64,000 nucleotides of DNA, from the NCBI GenBank assembly GCA_035530615.1, contig DATKUL010000002.1:310001-374000 (forward strand). Direction: 5' to 3'. Shown here in pieces: positions 27,374-35,786 of the stretch (position 1 is its first letter; every line of letters starts with the position of its first letter). Below the pieces are notes generated by a model, which was not told the DNA's origin, did not search any database, and was given only the letters and a program-made list of their open reading frames with translations. The stretch is from Candidatus Paceibacterota bacterium (GTDB lineage Bacteria > Actinomycetota > Actinomycetes > Nanopelagicales > Nanopelagicaceae). A program made the position numbers and the translations under genes.

Positions 27374-27891
27374 TGTGGGAAGTACTCAAGCAGATTGCTA
27401 AGACTGGAATCGCAACTGAGACACCACCTGTAGCAATGGAAGTTGAAGCGAGCCACATTCATGATGAGATTCTTAAGATTCTTGGACGGGCATTGACTAT
27501 CCGCGAAATCGATGCGGGAAGTTGTAATGGGTGTGAACTTGAATTAAATGCACTGGGTAATCTCTATTACAACCTAGAAGGACTCGGGATAAAATTTGTT
27601 GCGAGTCCTCGTCATGCGGACATGCTTTTAATTACTGGACCGATTTCCAGGAATATGTCCACTGCCCTATCTATGACGTATGAAGCAACTCCTTCACCCA
27701 AGCTGGTGGTTGCAGTAGGGGATTGTGCTATCAATGGAGGAATATTCGGTGAAAGTTATGCGACTATCGGCGGGGCATCTAAAGTCTTGAACGTCGATTA
27801 TGAAATACCGGGGTGCCCGCCAGAACCGATCGTTATTCTGCAAGGAATTCTCACTGCCGTCCGCTACAAATTAGAAAATCGTACTAACTAG
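27370..27891 (+). CDS. hyfI: HyfI/HycG-like (NuoB-type) [4Fe-4S] small subunit
   Basis: A 173-residue NuoB-family protein. All four proximal-cluster ligands are visible: Cys52 and Cys55 (DAGSCNGCELELNALGN), Cys119 (VAVGDCAINGG) and Cys149 (EIPGCPPEP). So an N2-type cluster should face the altered large subunit. The N-terminus (LKQIAKTGIATETPP) is the normal HycG one. It is the last gene of the operon; no ferredoxin-type subunit (HyfA/HyfH) and no maturation genes are present. It meets the convergent ABC exporter gene with an 8-base overlap. Confidence 0.93.
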   Translation: MMWEVLKQIAKTGIATETPPVAMEVEASHIHDEILKILGRALTIREIDAGSCNGCELELNALGNLYYNLEGLGIKFVASPRHADMLLITGPISRNMSTALSMTYEATPSPKLVVAVGDCAINGGIFGESYATIGGASKVLNVDYEIPGCPPEPIVILQGILTAVRYKLENRTN

Positions 27892-29728
27892 CTTCATCCC
27901 GCCAAGATTTCCAAAGACTGGCGTAGGGACCATTCGCAATCATTAAGGCGTCATGCGAGCCCCACTCTGAAATCTTTCCATCCTCGATAACAACAATAAT
28001 GTCGGCATCGTGCGCGGTTTGAAGTCGATGCGCGATCGCAATCACGGTTCGTCCATGTAGGACCGCACTGAGGGATGCTTCTAGATGTCTGGCGGATTGT
28101 TGGTCAAGGAGCGAAGTCGCTTCATCGAGGATAAGAGTGTGTGGATCGGCAAGGACCAATCGAGCTAGTGCAATTTGTTGGGCTTGGGGTGGGAGTAGTC
28201 GGGCACCGCCCACTCCCACTTGAGTGTCGACCCCATCCAATAATTCTTCGACCCACCCCTTTGCATCTACGGCGCCGAGTGCATCCCACACTTCCTCATC
28301 GCTGGCTTGAGGGTTGGCAAGACATATGTTCTCCCGCAATGTCCCGACAAAGATGTGGTGTTCTTGGGTTACCAATGCGACATGAGTTCTCGCCTGTTCT
28401 ACTGGAAGATAACCAACTTCCGAGCCGCCGATGGTGACCGTTCCAGTTCGTGGTGGCGAGATGCCAGCGAGCAATTTGCCAAGTGTGGATTTACCCGCAC
28501 CGGAGGGGCCAACGATGGCTACTCGAGTTCCGGGCTGAACAAGGAAGGAGATTCCGTTGAGGACATCGCGTTCTTTTTTGTAACCATATCGGATCTCATC
28601 TGCACGAACTTCATAACCGTCAGGCTCTGATTCGCGAATTTCACGTGCTTGTATTTCGTGAATCCCCAATAGCCGGGAAAGAGAAGCCTTTCCGCCTTGT
28701 AGTTCGTCAATCCACCAGAGGATGCCCTCTAGGGGATCGATGGCCATCTGAGCGTAGAGGAGGCAAGTCGTCACTTGCGCAATTGTCATGATCCCTTGAT
28801 TGTAAAAGTGATCACCAACGAGAAGGACTACGCCCAACGGGAAGACGTAGCTAGCTTCGACGAAAGGAAACCAGGCGGTCCGAAGACGCAATGTGTAACG
28901 CTCCCATTCGATCCAACGACCAAGAGCTGAGTCACTTCGCTCTATTCGATCCTCACCCAGGCGCAACGCATCAATTGTTCGTCCTGATTCAGCTGACTCG
29001 ACCAGCACTGAGTTCATTAAGGCGTAAGAAGATGACTCGACACGGTAAGCCTGTGGTGATTTACGCAAGTATCGTCTAGTCACCGCGTAGATGACAGGGA
29101 AGCCAATCATCACCACTGCTACGAAAATTGGCGCTGTAAATCCAATCGCGAGAAAGATGCTTGCGATCTCTACCAAACAGATCGTGATAATCGGGAAAGC
29201 ATCGCGAACCGCCCACGTAATATGATCAATATCGGTGGTAGTTCTGCTGAGGAGTTCTCCACTTCCTGCTCGCTCCACAACATTTGGCGGAAGTTCAACC
29301 ACTCGTTCAAGAAACCGCTCCCTCAGAGAAGAGAGTACGAATTCACCCAAGACTGAAGCTTTTACCTTTGTCCAGTACGAGAAGACTGTCTGGACCACAA
29401 GTGCGGCTCCGGCGACGATTACCGTCATGGATATGTTTGCATGGCGCGGATCTTTTCCCAATTGGCCAAGTAGACTTCCGAAGGCGCGAGGAATTACCAA
29501 GGCTGCGGCGACCGTCACTAATTGAAGACCCGCGACAAGCATGAATCCACGTTTGTGTTTTGCAATGAGTGCAATCATCTCTTTATTTACGGTTTCGACA
29601 CTTGCTATAGGAAGACGAGATGAGGACTTTTCGAAGCCGAAATTAGTGTTGATGCGCTCAGTATTTGGAGGCGGAGAGCGAAACGCACTTGGCGGCAGAT
29701 GAGCCTCGCTTACCGGTTTGCCTCTCAT
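27884..29728 (-). CDS. ABC exporter half-transporter A (intact Walker A, altered signature)
   Basis: A 614-residue protein: basic N-terminal tail, six-helix membrane domain (about 50-340) and nucleotide-binding domain (about 370-600). Walker A (GPSGAGKST), Walker B with catalytic Glu (TLILDEATS) and the switch His (AIAHRL) are intact, but the signature LSGGQ reads LLPPQAQQIALARL. This wording is common in one partner of an actinobacterial heterodimeric exporter family. It overlaps its partner gene by 4 bases (ATGA). Substrate unknown; multidrug or lipid export is typical. Confidence 0.9.
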   Translation of the reverse strand: MRGKPVSEAHLPPSAFRSPPPNTERINTNFGFEKSSSRLPIASVETVNKEMIALIAKHKRGFMLVAGLQLVTVAAALVIPRAFGSLLGQLGKDPRHANISMTVIVAGAALVVQTVFSYWTKVKASVLGEFVLSSLRERFLERVVELPPNVVERAGSGELLSRTTTDIDHITWAVRDAFPIITICLVEIASIFLAIGFTAPIFVAVVMIGFPVIYAVTRRYLRKSPQAYRVESSSYALMNSVLVESAESGRTIDALRLGEDRIERSDSALGRWIEWERYTLRLRTAWFPFVEASYVFPLGVVLLVGDHFYNQGIMTIAQVTTCLLYAQMAIDPLEGILWWIDELQGGKASLSRLLGIHEIQAREIRESEPDGYEVRADEIRYGYKKERDVLNGISFLVQPGTRVAIVGPSGAGKSTLGKLLAGISPPRTGTVTIGGSEVGYLPVEQARTHVALVTQEHHIFVGTLRENICLANPQASDEEVWDALGAVDAKGWVEELLDGVDTQVGVGGARLLPPQAQQIALARLVLADPHTLILDEATSLLDQQSARHLEASLSAVLHGRTVIAIAHRLQTAHDADIIVVIEDGKISEWGSHDALMIANGPYASLWKSWRDEAS

Positions 29729-31467
29729 GCACCCCTCATAACCAGATCGCGGTATTTCTGCGATCTTTCCAGCAATTCATTGTGAGTTCCTTGCTCTTGC
29801 TTTTCGCCGTTAAGAATGAGTTCAACCCGATCGGCACGATCAAGAATGAGTGGTGAATTGGAGAAGACAACAGTGGTGCGACCATTTCGTATTTCGGAGA
29901 GCCGCTGAGCAATTCTCGTCTCAGTATGAGCATCCACAGCGCTGGTCGGATCATCAAGGATGACAATGGGGGCATCAACGAAAAGAGTTCTGGCGAGAGA
30001 AAGGCGCTGACGTTCCCCACCGCTGAGGGTTCGACCACGCTCCACTACTTCAGCCTCGAGGCCCTCTCCTTCTAGTGAATCGAGGATATTGCGAGCTGAG
30101 GCTGCATCAATCGCTTGGTCAATCGATAATCGTCCAGAGTGGGGGACGGCAAAAATCGAACCAATCGTGCCGGACAAGATCGCAGGCTCCTTCTCTTGCG
30201 AATAGATTGTTCGTCTTATGGCAGTCCTTGTGAAGGCGGTAAGTGGGCGATCATCGATAGTAACTCGGTCTGCATCAATGTACCCACCGAGGCGGTCGCA
30301 AAGTTCATCGGATATTAAGGGATTCTCGCTCACTATTACCAGAAACTCGCCCGATCTGATTTCAATTCCGGAGATTAGGTCTCGTACTACGCCCAGAGAG
30401 TTTGGTGATTCGTCCACGCCCCAGGTATTTACAGGGGCAACCGAAAGAAGACTTATGACTCGACGTGCGGAGACGATCGCGGAGGTCATGCGCTGCGCTG
30501 TTTCAGTCATCACCCTCAATGGAAGGACAAGGAAAGCGCTGTAACCATAGAACGATAGAAGTTCGCCAATTCTCATTTTTCCATCAGCTACCAGGCTTCC
30601 TCCAGCAAATATGACGATAAGTATGAAGAAGCCCGGCAGAACAATTTGGAGTGCTTGGAGGAGGGAGCGAGTCTTGGCCGTCCTTACGGCGGCTGCTCGT
30701 ACATCTTGCGAAGCTAATCTAAACCGCTCGATGAAGGTGTCTTCGCCACCGATGCCTCTTAAGACTCGAAGGCCGGCGACTGTATCTGCGGCCAAATTTG
30801 TCGAGTGGCTTAATTTTTTTCGCTGTTCGGCTTCGCGCTCTTGTAGTGGACCGATGATGGGTGCGATGACTAGAGCCATGATTGGAACACCAGCGATCAC
30901 GATCATTCCGATCGACGGCGATGAGCGGATGAGCATGATTGAAACAAATATGAAGGAGATTATGGAGCCAATGAGGCGGGGAATATTGTCAAAACCTCTG
31001 GCCATTCGCTCTACGTCATTGTTATTGACGGAGACGACTTCGCCAGTCGAAATGAGTCGCGGTAGATCGGCGCCAAGTTCCGAGGCTTTGCGGGCGATGA
31101 TCTGTTTCATCCGTGTGGCAGTGATGATCCAACTGGCTACGGCCCAGCGGTGGCGAATGACGCTTGCGATGGATTGCGTGAAGCCTAAAGCGAAAACAAT
31201 GGATACCCATTTCCTAAGAGCAAACTCATCATGATCAGAAATTGCTTGCACGGCTTTGCCCAGGAACCCAGGCATGACCGCCAGGGTGAGAGTGCTCAGG
31301 ACTCCAAAAACCGCGCCAAAAAGAATCACTCTCACTTGATTGCGGGCGAGCCAGAACAGCAGCGCAGCAGGGGAGGATATCGCTGGATTTCCGGGGTCGT
31401 GAAATGGCACAGCATCCATCGGAGATCTCCGACGCAGTTGTGAGACATACGTAGTCAACATTGACAT
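29725..31467 (-). CDS. ABC exporter half-transporter B (intact signature, lost Walker A)
   Basis: A 580-residue half-transporter with six membrane segments (about 45-330). In its ATPase domain the signature LSGGERQRLSLART is perfect, but the Walker A loop is replaced by VSENPLISDELCDRLGG (no G-x4-GK-S/T), the base after Walker B is Asp (VILDDPTSAVD) and the switch-His position is Ser (VVFSNSP). With the partner gene the two make one complete ATP site (Walker A of A, signature of B) and one dead one, more extreme than in most asymmetric exporters. The upstream gene of the pair. Confidence 0.9.
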   Translation of the reverse strand: MSMLTTYVSQLRRRSPMDAVPFHDPGNPAISSPAALLFWLARNQVRVILFGAVFGVLSTLTLAVMPGFLGKAVQAISDHDEFALRKWVSIVFALGFTQSIASVIRHRWAVASWIITATRMKQIIARKASELGADLPRLISTGEVVSVNNNDVERMARGFDNIPRLIGSIISFIFVSIMLIRSSPSIGMIVIAGVPIMALVIAPIIGPLQEREAEQRKKLSHSTNLAADTVAGLRVLRGIGGEDTFIERFRLASQDVRAAAVRTAKTRSLLQALQIVLPGFFILIVIFAGGSLVADGKMRIGELLSFYGYSAFLVLPLRVMTETAQRMTSAIVSARRVISLLSVAPVNTWGVDESPNSLGVVRDLISGIEIRSGEFLVIVSENPLISDELCDRLGGYIDADRVTIDDRPLTAFTRTAIRRTIYSQEKEPAILSGTIGSIFAVPHSGRLSIDQAIDAASARNILDSLEGEGLEAEVVERGRTLSGGERQRLSLARTLFVDAPIVILDDPTSAVDAHTETRIAQRLSEIRNGRTTVVFSNSPLILDRADRVELILNGEKQEQGTHNELLERSQKYRDLVMRGA

Positions 31468-31545
31468 AACCTCGGAAGAATACTCTTTCGCGTGGAATCG
31501 GCGCGCACTATTAGTAGGATAGCCCCCACCTTCAAAGGAGAATTT

Positions 31546-32997
31546 GTGCCGCTATTTGACCTCAACCTCGAACTCAATGGGACCAATTTCATTAAGGAAG
31601 ACGAGAGAACTGGAAAGCCAAGTAATCTTTTCTGGCCTTGGTGTGGCGCAAATATTTCTCTTCTTGCACTTTCTTTCGGAGCCTTTTTTCTTGGATTTGG
31701 GATTTCGGTGGCCCAGGCATCTTTAGCGGCTCTTTTTGGAGTTGTTCTCTCATTTCTCCTCGTCGGAGTGAGTTCACTTGCCGGCAAGAAGTCGAACGCT
31801 CCGACTATGACGCTGTCACGGGCTGCTTTCGGAGTCCGCGGCAATTTCGTACCGGGCATACTTTCCTATCTGATCTTTGTTGGCTGGGAAACAATTCTCG
31901 TTTCATTAGCTACCTTGGCAACGGAAACCGTATTGGCTCGACTAGGGCATATTGATCATAATGTGGCTCGGATTATTGGTTTTTCGATAGCGGCCGGACT
32001 AACCGTATTTGGCGGAGTACTTGGGTTCCACGTAATTATGAAACTCCAGAAGTGGTTAACGATTGTTACTGGGTTGATGACTCTCGGATATATCGCTCTG
32101 ACTTTCAAGCACATTGATTGGACAATGGTTTCGTCAATCCCCAGCGGAAATCCGCAAGCATTCATTGGGGCGATGATTTTTGGTATCACGGGTATTGGAC
32201 TGGGATGGGTGAATTCGGCCGCTGATTATTCACGCTATCTTCCGCGGACTGTTTCCAGTCGGGCAGTTGTAGGTTGGACCGTTTTTGGCTCGTCCCTCGT
32301 ACCAGTAATTTTGGTTATTTACGGGTCACTTTTAGCCGGTAGTAGTAAAGATCTCAGTGAGAAGATCGCAATGGATCCAATCGGAGCACTCACTACCCTT
32401 CTTCCTACCTGGTATCTGATTCCCTTTGCGATTGTGGCGGTATTGGGTCTTATTGGTGGCGCCATTCTCGATCTGTACTCATCCGGACTTGCCTTGGTTT
32501 CCATTGGACTTCCTGTCCGTCGGCATGTGGCAGCATCCATAGATGCGTTGATTATGCTCTTGGGGACGATTTATATTGTTTGGCACGCGAGCGATTTCAT
32601 TGGCCCATTCCAAGGTTTTCTCATCACCTTGGGTGTGCCGATTGCAGTTTGGTCTGCGATTTTTGTGGCAGATGTAGTGATGCGCAAACGAAATTATGCG
32701 GAATCTGAACTATTTCTCCCATCTGGAAGATATGGGTCATGGAATCTTCGTTCCATCTTTCTTGTACTAATCGGATCGATAATTGGGTGGGGTTTTGTGA
32801 CAAATCCTTTTGCATCGTGGCTCTCATGGCAGGGTTACTTCATGGACGCGATCGGCGGGAAAGAAGGCCCATGGGCCTACGCCAATCTCGGTGTAATTTT
32901 CTCACTCATTGTCGGATTTTTCGGCCACGTCATCCTCGCTCGAAAGGCTATTCAGAGGCAAGAAAGTACCCCGTACCTTGAATCAGATCGTCAGTAG
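31546..32997 (+). CDS. Purine/cytosine permease, NCS1 family
   Basis: A 483-residue transporter with about 12 hydrophobic segments and the NCS1 marks: PSNLFWPWCGANISLLALSFGAFFLGFGIS near the N-terminus, APTMTLSRAAFGVRGNFVPGILSYLIFVGWETILVSL, GIGLGWVNSAADYSRYLPR and GGAILDLYSSGLALVSIGL. It imports a nucleobase or related compound such as cytosine or allantoin. GTG 31546 follows AAAGGAG at good spacing and is preferred to the in-frame GTG at 31492. Confidence 0.9.
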   Translation: MPLFDLNLELNGTNFIKEDERTGKPSNLFWPWCGANISLLALSFGAFFLGFGISVAQASLAALFGVVLSFLLVGVSSLAGKKSNAPTMTLSRAAFGVRGNFVPGILSYLIFVGWETILVSLATLATETVLARLGHIDHNVARIIGFSIAAGLTVFGGVLGFHVIMKLQKWLTIVTGLMTLGYIALTFKHIDWTMVSSIPSGNPQAFIGAMIFGITGIGLGWVNSAADYSRYLPRTVSSRAVVGWTVFGSSLVPVILVIYGSLLAGSSKDLSEKIAMDPIGALTTLLPTWYLIPFAIVAVLGLIGGAILDLYSSGLALVSIGLPVRRHVAASIDALIMLLGTIYIVWHASDFIGPFQGFLITLGVPIAVWSAIFVADVVMRKRNYAESELFLPSGRYGSWNLRSIFLVLIGSIIGWGFVTNPFASWLSWQGYFMDAIGGKEGPWAYANLGVIFSLIVGFFGHVILARKAIQRQESTPYLESDRQ

Positions 32998-33007
32998 GAG
33001 AAGGTTC

Positions 33008-34012
33008 CTATTCTGGCTTTATTGAGGTTGCCTTTCGTAAAATTCCCAGTCCAATAAATGCTGAGAGTATGGCGGAGATAATCAACCCTGTTTTCACTTG
33101 AGAGAGTTGAGTAGGGTCCTTCATCGCCAAATCGGCGATAAATAGGGAGACGGTAAGTCCCATGCCACCAAGAGCCGCAACTCCGGCAATTTCTTTCATT
33201 GAAACAGCGCCGGGCATTCTCGCAATTCCTATTCTCACGGCGAGCCAGACAAAGAGGGTTATGCCAATGAATTTACCGACTACTCGCCCGATGATAATTC
33301 CCAAGGAAATTGGGGACGTAATCAAGGTTTGAAGAGATGAGAAATCTATTGTGACTCCGATATTTGCCAGAGCGAAGACTGGGATTACCAAGTAGCTGCT
33401 CCAGGGGTGTATCCAATCAATCAAACTATTCAGAGGAAGCTTGGTTCGAGTTGGAATGATCCATGCAAAAAGAACCGCGCCGATAGTTGAGGCAATTTTA
33501 AGTGGGCTAAGACCATCAGAGTAGAAAACACCTAAGACCAAAATAGAGCCGAGATCATCGGCAATCGCCAACGAGAGTAAGAAGATTTTTAGAGAAGGAT
33601 TGATTCGCGAACCAAGAAGTGTCAGTGCTCCCACCGCCAGCGCAATATCAGTTGGCATAGGTACTGCCCACCCAGCAGAGCCGTCGCCTCCCTGGTTTAC
33701 CAACGCATATATGAGCGCAGGAAGGATCATTCCGCCAATTGCGCCGAGAACGGGAAGCGCGGCCTTTTTGGGGTCGCGAAGTTCTCCGTGGATAAACTCT
33801 CTCTTGATTTCCAAACCCACCAGAAAGAAGAAGATACTCATGAGGCCTTCGTTGATGAAGGCCTCTCCGGGTCGCCAGAATTCTTCATACCCGATCTTGA
33901 AGGGGGAGTTGGCGCATATAAGGGCGATGACCGCAGCCAGGACCAATACAATTCCGCCGGAACTTTCTATTGCGATAAATCTGCGAAATGTCTGAGGGAT
34001 TCTTCGAGGCAC
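33008..34012 (-). CDS. nhaA: Na+/H+ antiporter NhaA
   Basis: A 334-residue protein with the NhaA pattern: SIFFFLVGLEIKREFIHGELRDPKKAALPVLGAIGGMILPALIY, PMPTDIALAVGAL (Thr121-Asp122, unwound helix IV) and LLSLAIADDLGSILVL, where Asp152-Asp153 correspond to the sodium-binding pair of E. coli NhaA. It is shorter than the E. coli enzyme (388 residues), mostly in the loops. Exports sodium in exchange for protons. It is convergent with the NCS1 permease gene. Confidence 0.93.
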   Translation of the reverse strand: MPRRIPQTFRRFIAIESSGGIVLVLAAVIALICANSPFKIGYEEFWRPGEAFINEGLMSIFFFLVGLEIKREFIHGELRDPKKAALPVLGAIGGMILPALIYALVNQGGDGSAGWAVPMPTDIALAVGALTLLGSRINPSLKIFLLSLAIADDLGSILVLGVFYSDGLSPLKIASTIGAVLFAWIIPTRTKLPLNSLIDWIHPWSSYLVIPVFALANIGVTIDFSSLQTLITSPISLGIIIGRVVGKFIGITLFVWLAVRIGIARMPGAVSMKEIAGVAALGGMGLTVSLFIADLAMKDPTQLSQVKTGLIISAILSAFIGLGILRKATSIKPE

Positions 34013-34075
34013 GCCTAAGGGTATCTGTATTTAATGTCGTGGCGTCTCCATGACTCGACACGTTAAGGTTTCCCA

Positions 34076-35305
34076 ATGCCTGAAAGTGAACAATCGCGAT
34101 TTTCTAGATTGAAGAATGCTGCGATACCCAAAGAAGGCGCAATTCGGGTCTTAAGTTTGGCTACACTCATCAATACTTTTGGCAACGGCCTTTTTGTGAC
34201 TATTGAGGTTATCTATTTCACCTTTCACGTGGGTCTCACTCCGACGCAAGTTGCCCTCGGACTCTCCATTGGTGGAGGGATTTCACTTCTCTTTGGTGTT
34301 CCTGCTGGCCACATTGCCGATCGATTCGGTCCCCGTGACATCACGGTTTTCGCCTATATTTCCGAGGGCCTCGTCTTAATAACTTTTATCTTCGTGCATT
34401 CATTTTGGCCCTTTGTATTTGTCTCCTTACTTGCAGGTGCTACGGGAGCAGTAAGTGGAGCCTTGCGGATGGCAATGATTGCGCAGTTCGGTACTGGTGA
34501 GGAGAGAGTCAGGATCCGGGCCTATACGAGGGCGGTTACCAACTTGGGAATTGCACTCGGAACGGTATTCGCGGGTGTCTCACTTGCCATCAATACCAAT
34601 GCTGGTTACGTCGCCATGCTCGTTCTTGACGCGATTACCTACTTTGCCGCGGGATATGTGTGGCACAAGTTGCCATATGTAGCGCCAACGGTGGCAAGAG
34701 GTGAACCGATTACCTTTAATGCGTTTCGGGACCGTAAATTTCTCACCGCTACGGCTTTCAACGGCATCATGTCTCTCCATTTTATTCTTCAGAATGTTGC
34801 GATACCTCTCTGGGTTGTTCAGGAGACTTCAGCTCCTCGTTGGTGGGTTGCCGTGATCATGTTGGTTAATACAATTGCAGTTATACTCTTTCAAGTTCGT
34901 GCAAGTAGAGGTGCAGGAGATATCAACACGGGTGCACGTCTCTATGCAAGGGCCGGCGCGTTGATCGCGATATCGTGTTTGATTTATGCGCTTTCTGCTG
35001 GTGTTTCAAAATATCTGGCATGTGCACTCTTGCTACTTGCAATGCTCGTTCACGTGGCGGGGGAGTTACTTGGATCGGTCGGATCTTGGAGCATAGGTTT
35101 TGGGTTAGCCGATCAGAATCACCAAGGTCAGTATCAGGCAGTGTATTCGCTCGGTTCGGGAGTTGGAGGGGCTTTCGGTCCGTCCATTGTCACTGCGTTG
35201 GTAATCGGGTTAGGAAAACCCGGTTGGGTTGTTCTTGCAATTATCTTTTTCTTCACGAGTCTGGCTATGAGAAGACTAGTTACCGGCTCTTGGATGAGGA
35301 ACTAG
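34076..35305 (+). CDS. Major facilitator superfamily transporter
   Basis: A 409-residue protein with about 12 membrane segments. The loop 2-3 motif appears as GVPAGHIADRFGPRDITVF, and the first half ends with a RVRIRAYTRAVTNLGIALGTVFAG stretch like that of MFS drug exporters (motif C-like). The middle loop is short. Divergent from nhaA with 63 bases between the starts. Substrate not deducible. Confidence 0.85.
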   Translation: MPESEQSRFSRLKNAAIPKEGAIRVLSLATLINTFGNGLFVTIEVIYFTFHVGLTPTQVALGLSIGGGISLLFGVPAGHIADRFGPRDITVFAYISEGLVLITFIFVHSFWPFVFVSLLAGATGAVSGALRMAMIAQFGTGEERVRIRAYTRAVTNLGIALGTVFAGVSLAINTNAGYVAMLVLDAITYFAAGYVWHKLPYVAPTVARGEPITFNAFRDRKFLTATAFNGIMSLHFILQNVAIPLWVVQETSAPRWWVAVIMLVNTIAVILFQVRASRGAGDINTGARLYARAGALIAISCLIYALSAGVSKYLACALLLLAMLVHVAGELLGSVGSWSIGFGLADQNHQGQYQAVYSLGSGVGGAFGPSIVTALVIGLGKPGWVVLAIIFFFTSLAMRRLVTGSWMRN

Positions 35306-35414
35306 AAATAATGAAGAACCTTCCTAAGGGAAATGTCATGGTTGATAGGCAGATAAGCAATTGTTAGGAAATTCTTCGCTTGAATAGTCAGGCATCGCGA
35401 CCTACTCTTTAGTT

Positions 35415-35723
35415 ATGAACATTGCCTTAGTCATCATTGCAATCCTTACAGTTTTAACTCTTGGGCGGGTAGTCTTCCTCGACGCCGAAATTAGGACGCT
35501 TGATTCAGCAGGTTTGAGGTTTGGCAGACTAGTCAAGGGATGGCAGGCCGGGCACATAGCCGATACTCCACCGCCGCCGAACATTGTTGAGGCAGAAATA
35601 GAGTACGACTGGCTGGTGAATGCAAGAGATTCCAAGAAGGAGAGTCGCACCATATGGCTAGGGACATCGGCGCTGCTCGTAGTGCTCCTCGTTAGCGCGA
35701 TTATTCAGATCGCGCGAAACTAG
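35415..35723 (+). CDS. Small membrane protein of unknown function
   Basis: 102 residues with a hydrophobic segment at each end (about 3-20 and 80-98). The middle is a soluble stretch containing WQAGHIADTPPPPNIVEAEIEYDWLVNARDSKKESR. The even codon use and the clean two-segment layout argue for a real gene. I do not recognise the family. The 109 bases before it hold no other gene that I can support. Confidence 0.55.
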   Translation: MNIALVIIAILTVLTLGRVVFLDAEIRTLDSAGLRFGRLVKGWQAGHIADTPPPPNIVEAEIEYDWLVNARDSKKESRTIWLGTSALLVVLLVSAIIQIARN

Positions 35724-35786
35724 TTGAGCATCGCTTCATTTTACTCATCAGACGAAACCTAAGGAGAGATCGAAACCTGGAGAAAG

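Noticed and set aside
20706-27891. Functional hydrogen-evolving formate hydrogenlyase
   Set aside because: All four NiFe-binding cysteines are missing from the large subunit; no formate dehydrogenase, ferredoxin subunit or maturation genes are seen.
30611-31234. 207-residue plus-strand open frame opposite the ABC exporter
   Set aside because: It is the antisense of a well-conserved ABC domain, rich in Met/Arg/Ser, with no family likeness.
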